DNA of 64,000 bases from Gemmobacter aquaticus (lineage in GTDB: Bacteria; Pseudomonadota; Alphaproteobacteria; Rhodobacterales; Rhodobacteraceae), in NCBI RefSeq assembly GCF_007859075.1, contig NZ_VOAK01000025.1:146156-210155 (forward strand), given 5' to 3'. The notes beneath the pieces are model-generated. The model was not told where the DNA came from. It worked only from the letters and a program-made list of their open reading frames with translations, and did not search any database. The position numbers were made by a program, and so were the translations under genes. Positions 19,485 through 27,001 of the stretch are shown in pieces; the stretch's first letter is position 1, and the number at the start of each line of letters is the position of its first letter.

Positions 19485-20666
19485 ATGCTGGAAGCGCTGA
19501 AGGCTCAGCCGCAGGACAAGATTCTGCAACTGATCCAGATGTTCAAGGATGATCCGAGGACCGACAAGATCGACCTCGGCGTCGGTGTCTACAAGGACGC
19601 GACGGGCCTGACCCCGGTGATGCGGGCGGTGAAGGCGGCCGAGAAGAAGATCTGGGAGACGCAGGACACCAAGACCTATACCGCGCTGACCGGAGAGCCG
19701 GGCTACAATACCGCCATGCGCAAGCTGATCCTTGCGGGCAGCGTGGATGGCGCGCGTCTGTCGTCGATCGCCACGCCCGGCGGCACCGGTGCCGTGCGTC
19801 TGGGCATTGATCTGGCCAAGATGGCGAACCCCGGCGCGACGGTCTGGGTGTCGAAACCCACTTGGGGCAACCACATCTCGATCATCAAGTTCGTGGGCCT
19901 GCCGGTTGCTGAATACCGCTACTTCGACGCAGCGGCGGGCGAGGTCGACTTTGCGGCGGTGCTCGAGGATCTGGGCCGGGTCAAGGCGGGCGATGTCGTC
20001 CTGCTGCACGGCTGCTGCCACAACCCGACCGGTGCGAACCTGACGCTGGAGCAATGGAAACAGGTGATCGCACTTCTGAAGGATCGCGGCGCCTTCCCGA
20101 TGGTGGACCTTGCCTATCAGGGCTTTGGTGACGGGCTGGACCAGGATGCTGAGGCCACGCGGCTGATTGCGTCCTCGTTCCCCGAGGTGCTGATCGCGGC
20201 ATCCTGCAGCAAGAACTTCGGTGTTTATCGCGACCGCGCGGGCATCCTGATTTCGATCTCGGCGGATGCCGAGCAGGCGAAGATTGCTCAGGGCAACCTG
20301 AACTTCCTGAACCGCCAGACCTACAGCTTCCCGCCCGATCATGGCACCCGCACGGTGATGACGGTGCTTGAGGACGCGAGCCTCGAGGCCGACTGGAAGG
20401 CCGAGTTGGAAGAGACCCGGAACGGCATGCTTTCGCTGCGCGCCCAACTGGCCGAAGAGCTGCGCCGCGCGACCAACAGCGACCGCTTCGACTTTGTCGC
20501 CCGCCACCGGGGCATGTTCTCTTTGCTGGGGCTGACCGAGGCACAGGTGACGCGTCTGCGCGACGAGTTCGGCATCTACATGGTCAGCGACAGCCGTATC
20601 AACATTGCTGGTCTGAACAAGGCAACCGTGCCGGTACTGGCCAAGGCGGTTGCAGCGGTTCTGTAA
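19485..20666 (+). CDS. Aromatic/aspartate aminotransferase (class Ia)
   Basis: 393 residues, PLP-dependent aminotransferase of the AspC/TyrB group. Visible: IDLGVGVYKD near 29-38, YTALTGEPGYN, GGTGAVRLG (phosphate contact), HGCCHNPTGANL (178-186), DLAYQGFGDG and the PLP lysine Lys243 in SCSKNFGVYRDRAG. The substrate-carboxylate Arg is in SDSRINIAGLN near the end. TyrB versus AspC specificity cannot be decided by eye. Closely coupled to sseA upstream and followed by a bidirectional terminator shared with amtB. Confidence 0.93.
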   Translation: MLEALKAQPQDKILQLIQMFKDDPRTDKIDLGVGVYKDATGLTPVMRAVKAAEKKIWETQDTKTYTALTGEPGYNTAMRKLILAGSVDGARLSSIATPGGTGAVRLGIDLAKMANPGATVWVSKPTWGNHISIIKFVGLPVAEYRYFDAAAGEVDFAAVLEDLGRVKAGDVVLLHGCCHNPTGANLTLEQWKQVIALLKDRGAFPMVDLAYQGFGDGLDQDAEATRLIASSFPEVLIAASCSKNFGVYRDRAGILISISADAEQAKIAQGNLNFLNRQTYSFPPDHGTRTVMTVLEDASLEADWKAELEETRNGMLSLRAQLAEELRRATNSDRFDFVARHRGMFSLLGLTEAQVTRLRDEFGIYMVSDSRINIAGLNKATVPVLAKAVAAVL

Positions 20667-20686
20667 GGCGCTGAGACACGGAAACG

Positions 20687-20724
20687 AAAAGGCCCGAAGC
20701 ATCGCTTCGGGCCTTTTCCTTTTC
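20687..20724. terminator. Bidirectional terminator between aminotransferase and amtB
   Basis: 10-bp perfect stem GGCCCGAAGC / GCTTCGGGCC with ATC loop, flanked by AAAA on the left and TTTT on the right, so it can stop both convergent transcripts. Confidence 0.93.
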
Positions 20725-20768
20725 TCGTCTGGTAAAGGGCGGGGCCCCGAAGGGACCCGCCCCCTTGG

Positions 20769-22268
20769 TCACGAGGAGTAGGCGCGCTCGCCATGTTCGG
20801 CAAGGTCGAGGCCTTCGCGCTCCACGTCCTGCTTCACGCGCAGGCCGATGGTCATGTCGACCAGCTTGTAGAGGATGAACGAACCCACGCCCGAGAAGAC
20901 CAGTGTGAACAGCACCGCCTTGATCTGTGCCATGATGGCGGTCGAGGCGACATATTCGGCCACCTGCAGGGTGCCGGGCTGGCTCAGGTAGTCCGGGATG
21001 CCCGCGCCGCCAAGGGCAGGGTTCACCAGGATACCGGTGGCGATGGCGCCGATGATGCCGCCGATGCCATGCACGCCGAAGACGTCGAGGCTGTCGTCAA
21101 GGCCAAGGGCGTTCTTGACATAGGCGACGAACAGGAAGCAGACCGCGCCGGCCACAAGGCCCAGCACCACCGAACCCATCGGGCCTGCAAAGCCAGCGGC
21201 CGGGGTGACGGCGACCAGCCCGGCGACAACGCCCGAAACCAGACCCAGAAGCGAGGGTTTGCCCTTCATCGCCCATTCGATGAACATCCAGGCAACGCCA
21301 CCGGCGCAGGCTGCGACAAAGGTGTTCACGATGGCCAGCGCGGTGATGGCGTTCGATTCGAGGTTGGAGCCGGCATTGAAGCCGAACCAGCCCACGAACA
21401 GAAGCGAGGCGCCGATCATGGTCATGGTCAGCGAGTGCGGCGCCATCGACTCTTTGCCGTAGCCTACGCGCTTGCCGAGCACGATGCAGCCGACGAGACC
21501 CGCGACACCGGCGTTGATGTGGACGACCGTGCCACCGGCGAAGTCAAGCGCGCCCCAGTTCCACAGCAGACCATTGGCGGCCAGGTTGGCAGCAGCAGCT
21601 TCGGCGGCAGCGGTGTCGCCAGCGGCTTCTGCGATCAGCTTGGCGGTCTGTTCCTGCGCGAGGAAGTCGGGGCCGCCCCACCACCAGACCATATGGGCCA
21701 TCGGGAAGTAGATCAGCGTAACCCACAGGACGATGAAAACCATCAGGGCCGAGAACTTGATCCGCTCGGCAAAGGCGCCGACGATCAGTGCCGGCGTGAT
21801 GCAGGCAAAGGTCATCTGGAAGGCAATGAAGGTGAACTCGGGCAGATAGACGCCGTTGGTGAAGGTCGCGACTTTCGAGTTCACGTCAACGCCGGCAAGG
21901 AACGCCTTGGAGAAGCCGCCCACGAAGGTGTCAAGGCTGCCACCATAGGTAAAGGCCAGCGAATAGCCATAGGTGACCCAGATGATCGCGACGATTGCGC
22001 AGATGGCGAAGACCTGGGTCAGCACCGACAGCATGTTTTTCGTCCGCACGAGGCCGCCATAGAACAGGGCGAGTCCCGGTACAGTCATCAGCAGGACCAG
22101 AATGGTCGAGATCGACATCCAGGCCACATCGCCGTTGTTCACCGACTGTTCAAAGGTGTAGGGCGCCAGAGGCGCGGCAGCCGCCGTTGCGGCATCCTGC
22201 GCCGCAGCGGGCAGGCCGGCAAGCGCGCCAAGCGCCGCAAGACCGGAAAGTTTCATAAGATTTTTCAT
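20769..22268 (-). CDS. amtB: Ammonium transporter AmtB
   Basis: 499 residues from ATG 22268. It has a cleavable signal (MKNLMKLSGLAALGALAGLPAAAQ) and eleven membrane helices. Signature parts: MTVPGLALFYGGLVRTKNML, FGFNAGSN, DFAGGTVVHINAGVAGLVG and the pore-lining His motif DVFGVHGIGG. Transports ammonium across the inner membrane and is gated by binding of GlnK, encoded 29 bp upstream in the same operon. The frame upstream of 22268 overlaps glnK and is not used. Confidence 0.97.
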   Translation of the reverse strand: MKNLMKLSGLAALGALAGLPAAAQDAATAAAAPLAPYTFEQSVNNGDVAWMSISTILVLLMTVPGLALFYGGLVRTKNMLSVLTQVFAICAIVAIIWVTYGYSLAFTYGGSLDTFVGGFSKAFLAGVDVNSKVATFTNGVYLPEFTFIAFQMTFACITPALIVGAFAERIKFSALMVFIVLWVTLIYFPMAHMVWWWGGPDFLAQEQTAKLIAEAAGDTAAAEAAAANLAANGLLWNWGALDFAGGTVVHINAGVAGLVGCIVLGKRVGYGKESMAPHSLTMTMIGASLLFVGWFGFNAGSNLESNAITALAIVNTFVAACAGGVAWMFIEWAMKGKPSLLGLVSGVVAGLVAVTPAAGFAGPMGSVVLGLVAGAVCFLFVAYVKNALGLDDSLDVFGVHGIGGIIGAIATGILVNPALGGAGIPDYLSQPGTLQVAEYVASTAIMAQIKAVLFTLVFSGVGSFILYKLVDMTIGLRVKQDVEREGLDLAEHGERAYSS

Positions 22269-22297
22269 GGTGTTTGCTTCCCCTTCCACCCTTGTTC

Positions 22298-22636
22298 TCA
22301 AAGCGCGTCGTCGTTCGTCTCGCCGGTGCGGACGCGGACGGCCTGTTCGACATCCAGGACAAAGATCTTGCCGTCGCCGATCTTGTCAGTGCGCGCGGTC
22401 GTGCGGATCGTTTCGACCACCTGATCGGCCAGACTGTCAGTGACGACGATCTCCAGTCGCACTTTCGGCACGAAGTTCACGGCATATTCGGCGCCGCGGT
22501 AGATTTCGGTATGGCCGGACTGCGAACCGAAGCCCTTGATTTCGGTCACCATCATGCCCCGCACTCCGATGGTGGTCAGCGCCTCGCGGACCTCCTCAAG
22601 CTTGAAAGGCTTGATTGCTGCAATGATCAGTTTCAC
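22298..22636 (-). CDS. glnK: Nitrogen regulatory protein P-II (GlnK)
   Basis: 112-residue PII signalling protein. It starts at GTG 22636 (VKLIIAAIKPFKLEEVREAL); an ATG-only reading would add unrelated residues. The T-loop holds the uridylylated Tyr51 in YRGAEYAVNFVPK. The ATP/2-oxoglutarate-binding parts are KGFGSQSGHTEIYRG and IGDGKIFVLDVEQAVRVRTGE. It reports nitrogen and energy status and blocks AmtB when unmodified. Pairing with amtB marks it as GlnK rather than GlnB. The region upstream carries a perfect palindrome and phased direct repeats. Confidence 0.96.
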   Translation of the reverse strand: MKLIIAAIKPFKLEEVREALTTIGVRGMMVTEIKGFGSQSGHTEIYRGAEYAVNFVPKVRLEIVVTDSLADQVVETIRTTARTDKIGDGKIFVLDVEQAVRVRTGETNDDAL

Positions 22637-22696
22637 GTGCGTCCCCTTCTCTGGCGGTCGGCCCTTCAGGGGGCCTTGCGGTTGACAGAAGGCGGG

Positions 22697-22711
22697 GCAA
22701 ACCGGGTTTGC
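22697..22711. promoter_or_regulatory. Perfect 15-bp palindrome upstream of glnK
   Basis: GCAAACC-G-GGTTTGC, 60 bp upstream of the glnK start. Its position fits an operator of the glnK-amtB promoter, for instance for NtrC. It does not match the enteric NtrC consensus closely, so the regulator is unknown. Confidence 0.5.
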
Positions 22712-22753
22712 ACAAGAAATCAGCCACGCTCGGAGACTTTCGCAGGGCATAAG

Positions 22754-22780
22754 TTGCACATTTTTTGCACTACTTTTGCA
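22754..22780 (+). promoter_or_regulatory. Three TTGCA direct repeats at exact 11-bp spacing
   Basis: TTGCA begins at 22754, 22765 and 22776. The 11-bp period is one helical turn, as for direct-repeat sites of OmpR/PhoB-type regulators. The pair TTGCAC-N5-TTGCA also resembles a sigma-54 -24/-12 element with one mismatch at the GG, pointing toward the penicillin-binding protein gene. The region is AT-rich compared with its surroundings. Another TTGCA lies at 22708 inside the palindrome. Confidence 0.5.
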
Positions 22781-22912
22781 GAACGCATAAATTTTAAGCT
22801 GATCAAGTTTGCGAATCGACCCCGTCGACACTCCACAAACCCGGTGGGTCGCGCTAAAGTTTCCGCCAACAAAAAAGACCATGAACAAGTCCAGGACACA
22901 GGCGTATCGGGC

Positions 22913-25219
22913 ATGAGTGAGAGCGGAAACTGGGGCACTCCCCTTGTGGCTGACCGTCGCTATCCGGCGCGGGCCGCGTCAGGCGGTGGCGGCGGTAACG
23001 GCAAGCGCAGCGGCGGCAAGAGTGGCGGCGGCACACCACCGCCCCGCAAGCCCGCCCCCCGCAAGCCCGCGCCCCGCAAGCACGGGCTGATCGTTACCAT
23101 GATCCTTGGGTTGTTCTCTCTGATCTGGCGCATCATCTGGGGTGTCGGCTGGCGCGTCACGGCTGTGCTGGCGCTGATCGTCTTTGGGGCCTCGTTCTAC
23201 TTCTACCAGCAGCTTCCCCCCGTGACCGACCTTGTCGATGCCCGCGCGCGCGGATCGGTCACGATGCTTGACCGTGACAGTCAGGTCTTCGCCTGGCGCG
23301 GCGAGACCTTCGGCGGCATGATCGACGCCGAGCATGTGTCCGAACACCTGCGCAATGCCGTCGTCGCGACCGAGGACAAGCGGTACTACCAGCATTTCGG
23401 GATCAGCCCACGCGGCATCGCCAGTGCCGTTCGCATCAACCTGTCCGAGGGTCGCGGCCCGCTTGAGGGCAACGGCGGTTCGACCATCACCCAGCAGGTG
23501 GCGAAACTGCTGTGCCTTGGCGTGCAGTACGATCCGGCACAGTGGAAAACGGAAGCCGCCTATGAGGAAGACTGCCGCGCCGGCGGTGTCTGGCGGAAGA
23601 TCAAGGAGATCCCGTTCTCCTTTGCCATGGAAGCCAAGTATTCCAAGGCCGAGATCCTGACGATCTACTTCAACCGTGCCTATCTGGGTGCAGGCGCCCG
23701 TGGGTTCGAGGCGGCAGCGCAGCGCTATTTCGGCAAATCGGCCAATCAGGTGAACCCGGCCGAAGCTGCGATGCTGGCGGGCTTGCTGAAGGCGCCGTCG
23801 CGCTATGCGCCGACCAACAACCTCAAGCGCGCGCAGGACCGGGCCAATGTGATCATCGGCCTGATGGAAGAGCAGGACTACCTGACAGCCGAGCAGGCGA
23901 ACGATGCCCGTGCCCACCCGGCAGAGCTGTCTGAGGCCGCGGCCAAGAACGCGGGCGGCTTCTTTGCCGACTGGGTGATGGAATCCGGTCCCGCCTTCCT
24001 GACCAAGGACACGACCGAGGATGTCATCATCCGCACCACGCTGGACCAGCGCCTGCAACGCCAGGCGGAAGAGGCGCTGGAGGCGGTGTTTGCGACCAAG
24101 GTGTCGAAAGAGTCAGAGGCGCAGGCAGCGATTGTCGTGATGAGTGCCGATGGCGCGGTGCGCGCCATGGTCGGCGGTCGCAAGACGCAAGGTGCAGGCA
24201 GCTTCAACCGTGCGACACAGGCGCTGCGCCAGACCGGATCGACCTTCAAGCCCTTTGCCTATGCGGCTGCGATGGACATCGGCTATACCCCCGCCGACTA
24301 TGTCGAGGACACGCCGCTGACGATCACCATCAAGGGCTCCGGCCCCTGGACGCCCGAGAACTATGACAAGAAGTTCAAGGGGTTGATCACGCTAACCCAG
24401 GCCCTTGCCGAAAGCCGCAACATTCCGGCCGTCCGCATCTCTGAGGCGGTGGGGCGCGATGTGGTGCGGCAGGTCGCCTCGCAATTCGGGCTGAAGAGCG
24501 ATCTGGCCGCGGGCCCGGCCCTTGCACTTGGCGCCAGCGAAAGCACGCTTCTGGAAATGACCGGCGCCTATGCCGGCATCCTGAATGGCGGCTCGGCGGT
24601 CAAGCCCTATGGCCTCATCAGCCTCAAGCTGCAGGGGGATGATACTGAACTTATCGGCCAGGAGGGCGGTATCGGCGAGCGTGTGATCCAGCAGGAGGCG
24701 GCCGAATATCTGACCTATATGTTGACGCAGGTGATCGAACGCGGCACCGGCACGCGGGCACGGCTGGGCGATCATCCGGTCGCAGGCAAGACCGGTACGA
24801 CCAATGCCGCGCGCGATGCCTGGTTCATCGGATTCTCGGCCCATTACGTCGTGGGCGTCTGGATGGGGTACGATGATAACCGCCCGCTGAAAGGAGTGAC
24901 CGGCGCAGGCCTGCCTGCCGAGATCTGGCATGAGGTGATGGTTCGCATCCACAAGGATGTGCCGCCCACGCCACTTCCGATGAAGGTGCCCGCGCCGAAA
25001 ACCCGCCCGCAGGGCGGCGTCAGCCCCGGCCAGATGAGTGCCGAGCAAGGTGCCAGCGCAGGCTCGGCCAATGTGCCGGTTGCCAATGCCCCGGCGGATG
25101 GGCAGTTCCAGCCGACCGATCCGACGATGCCTGCCCCTGCCCAGCCTGCCCCTGTGCAGCCCGCACCCAGCAGTGGCGATGCCCTGCAGGATGCGCTGCG
25201 CGAGGCGCTTGGCGGCTGA
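22913..25219 (+). CDS. Class A penicillin-binding protein (PBP1A family)
   Basis: 768 residues from ATG 22913. The cytoplasmic N-terminus is rich in Gly/Lys and has a duplicated KPAPR unit (46-56). A transmembrane helix lies near 82-98. The GT51 glycosyltransferase has ATEDKRYYQHFGISPRG (Glu154) and GGSTITQQVAKLL. The transpeptidase has the active serine in STFK (Ser443-Lys446) and KTGTT (Lys626). The C-terminal 90 residues are Pro/Ala/Gln-rich. It polymerises and cross-links peptidoglycan. Divergent from glnK. The longer frame that starts at 22274 lies opposite glnK and is not coding. Confidence 0.95.
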   Translation: MSESGNWGTPLVADRRYPARAASGGGGGNGKRSGGKSGGGTPPPRKPAPRKPAPRKHGLIVTMILGLFSLIWRIIWGVGWRVTAVLALIVFGASFYFYQQLPPVTDLVDARARGSVTMLDRDSQVFAWRGETFGGMIDAEHVSEHLRNAVVATEDKRYYQHFGISPRGIASAVRINLSEGRGPLEGNGGSTITQQVAKLLCLGVQYDPAQWKTEAAYEEDCRAGGVWRKIKEIPFSFAMEAKYSKAEILTIYFNRAYLGAGARGFEAAAQRYFGKSANQVNPAEAAMLAGLLKAPSRYAPTNNLKRAQDRANVIIGLMEEQDYLTAEQANDARAHPAELSEAAAKNAGGFFADWVMESGPAFLTKDTTEDVIIRTTLDQRLQRQAEEALEAVFATKVSKESEAQAAIVVMSADGAVRAMVGGRKTQGAGSFNRATQALRQTGSTFKPFAYAAAMDIGYTPADYVEDTPLTITIKGSGPWTPENYDKKFKGLITLTQALAESRNIPAVRISEAVGRDVVRQVASQFGLKSDLAAGPALALGASESTLLEMTGAYAGILNGGSAVKPYGLISLKLQGDDTELIGQEGGIGERVIQQEAAEYLTYMLTQVIERGTGTRARLGDHPVAGKTGTTNAARDAWFIGFSAHYVVGVWMGYDDNRPLKGVTGAGLPAEIWHEVMVRIHKDVPPTPLPMKVPAPKTRPQGGVSPGQMSAEQGASAGSANVPVANAPADGQFQPTDPTMPAPAQPAPVQPAPSSGDALQDALREALGG

Positions 25220-25936
25220 TCAGCGGAACAGCCCAAGCAGCAGCGGCGCGAGGAAAGCGGTCAGCACTGCATTGAGCCCCATGCCGAGGCCCGCAAAGGC
25301 CCCGGCTGTCGGGTGAACCTGAAACGCGCGGGCGGTGCCGATCCCGTGTGCGGCCACGCCGGTCGCAAATCCTCTCGCGCGCCAGTCACGGATGCGCAGG
25401 GCATTCAGAAGCGGCGTCGCGAAGATCGCACCGATGATCCCCGTCAGGATCACCAGAACGGCGGTCAGCGTGGGCGATCCGCCCAGACGGTCAGAAATGC
25501 CAAGCGCGACTGGCGCGGTCGCCGACTTCGGCGCGATGGAGGCAAGCACCTCGCCATCGATCCCAAAGGCCACGGCGAGGCCGAGGGCCGAGACAACGGC
25601 AACCGTCGATCCCGCAAGCAAGGCCACCAGCATGGGCAGAGCCGCGCGGCGCACATGACCCAGATTGTCCCAAAGCGGCAGGGCCAGCGCCACCGTGGCT
25701 GGGCCGAGCAGAAAGTGGACGAACTGCGCACCCTCGAAATAGGTCTGGTAAGGCGTGCCCGAAAGCCAGAGCAGGGCCGCCAGCAACAGAACTGCAATCA
25801 GCACCGGATTGACGATAGGCCTGCGCCCCGAGGCGCGAAAGCAGGCGTCCCCTACCGCATAGGCGGCCAGCGTCGCCGTCAGCCACAGAAGTGGCCCTTG
25901 GGCCAGATAGGACCAGATCTCGGCGAAGTCGGTCAT
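25220..25936 (-). CDS. lrgB: LrgB family membrane protein
   Basis: 238 residues with about seven membrane helices. The LrgB/CidB signature is visible in NPVLIAVLLLAAL, FLLGPATVALALPLWDN, PKSATAPVALGISDRLGG and GVAAHGIGTARAFQ. LrgAB/CidAB were first linked to murein hydrolase control and lysis; later work ties homologues to transport of pyruvate, or of glycolate and glycerate in plants. Its start overlaps the lrgA stop by 4 nt, so the two are coupled. Its stop abuts the stop of the convergent penicillin-binding protein. Confidence 0.94.
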   Translation of the reverse strand: MTDFAEIWSYLAQGPLLWLTATLAAYAVGDACFRASGRRPIVNPVLIAVLLLAALLWLSGTPYQTYFEGAQFVHFLLGPATVALALPLWDNLGHVRRAALPMLVALLAGSTVAVVSALGLAVAFGIDGEVLASIAPKSATAPVALGISDRLGGSPTLTAVLVILTGIIGAIFATPLLNALRIRDWRARGFATGVAAHGIGTARAFQVHPTAGAFAGLGMGLNAVLTAFLAPLLLGLFR

Positions 25937-26289
25937 TCCTCAGCCCCCGAACCCGTCAGCCGCGACACCGCGACAAAGGTCAGCGCCCCCGCCGCGATGG
26001 CCGCAAGGGTTGATACCAGCAGCACGACCACCAGGGCCGGGCCAAAGGACACGATCTTGTCGAGGTGCCCGACAACCCCGGTTCCTGCTGGCACGAAAAG
26101 AAGCGAGAGGTTTCCAAGAATGGTCGTGGCGAGGGGCCGCAGCACCTCGACCAGGGCCGGGAACAGGGCAAAGCCCGCAAGCAGCAAAAGCATGCCCAGA
26201 ACCGGGCCGGGCAGTGGGGCTCCGGTCAGGCGGGTCAAGGCCTCGCCTCCCAACTGGGCCGAAAGCAGGGTCAAAAGCGCAGGGATCAT
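25933..26289 (-). CDS. lrgA: LrgA/CidA family membrane protein
   Basis: 118 residues, four hydrophobic helices, holin-like. Signature PGPVLGMLLLLAGF and LLFVPAGTGVVGHLD are diagnostic. It forms the two-gene unit with LrgB; together they are thought to make a membrane channel or transporter for small organic acids. GGAGG precedes the ATG. No LytSR-type regulator is next to them. Confidence 0.93.
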   Translation of the reverse strand: MIPALLTLLSAQLGGEALTRLTGAPLPGPVLGMLLLLAGFALFPALVEVLRPLATTILGNLSLLFVPAGTGVVGHLDKIVSFGPALVVVLLVSTLAAIAAGALTFVAVSRLTGSGAEE

Positions 26290-26364
26290 GGGGCCTCCAT
26301 CCTATGAGTGCAGACTGCGACGAACCGCGCGCCGCTGGAACCCCTGTTTGCACGGCCCCGCAGG

Positions 26365-26835
26365 TCAGACTGCGCGGCGGAAGGTCAGGCTGGTAGGGCG
26401 GTCAAACCCAGGGTGGCTGGTGGCGCCCACCTGCACAAAACCCAGGGCGCGGAAGGTTTCGTGGTTTTCGGTCAGCTCAATGCGCGTCTGCAACTCCAGC
26501 GCGGGCAGCCCAAGCGCCTGAGCCCGCATCTCGGCCAGCGCCATCAGCCTGCGACCAAGACCCTGCCTGCGGGCGCTCGACGCAGTCGCAAGCTTTCCGA
26601 CGTAAAGCGCATCGGGCTTTGCCGTCAGAAAGACGCAGGCCAGTGGCGGGCGCCCGATCAGCCAGACCTCACCCGTCTCATTTTGAAGGGCGATAGCGTC
26701 AGGCGTCAGCAGATGCATCGAGGACGGGGGATCGATCCGACCCTCCATCCCGGCAAAGGCCGCGCGGATCAGGGCAAGAACGTCGGCCGGGTCATCGTCG
26801 CCGGTCATCCGGTGGGGGTGTCTGTCGCTGTCCAT
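26365..26835 (-). CDS. GNAT-family N-acetyltransferase
   Basis: 156 residues from ATG 26835, chosen because GGAG lies six bases upstream; an in-frame ATG at 26868 lacks a ribosome site. The acetyl-CoA-binding motif A is visible as LYVGKLATASSARRQGLGRRLMALAE (Q/R-x-x-G-x-G/A), and the C-terminal NHETFRALGFVQVGATSHPGF is typical. The acceptor is unknown. Divergent from smc. Confidence 0.9.
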   Translation of the reverse strand: MDSDRHPHRMTGDDDPADVLALIRAAFAGMEGRIDPPSSMHLLTPDAIALQNETGEVWLIGRPPLACVFLTAKPDALYVGKLATASSARRQGLGRRLMALAEMRAQALGLPALELQTRIELTENHETFRALGFVQVGATSHPGFDRPTSLTFRRAV

Positions 26836-27001
26836 CCTGAGCTCCGGCTGGGGTGCGCCCAGTGTCATAGCGCGACCAAGGGCGCGTCAAGCACCCAACA
26901 TCTTGGGGATAACCGATGGTCTTGCAGCATTGCTTGGGGCAACCCGGTTGACTCGGGCCAGTCCCCGACCGACCATACCCCTCCCTTGCAGGAGATTCCC
27001 G

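Noticed and set aside
20793..22424. 543-codon plus-strand frame opposite amtB and glnK
   Set aside because: Antisense shadow of two well-recognised genes; composition is His/Asp/Gly-rich as expected from reverse reading of high-GC codons.
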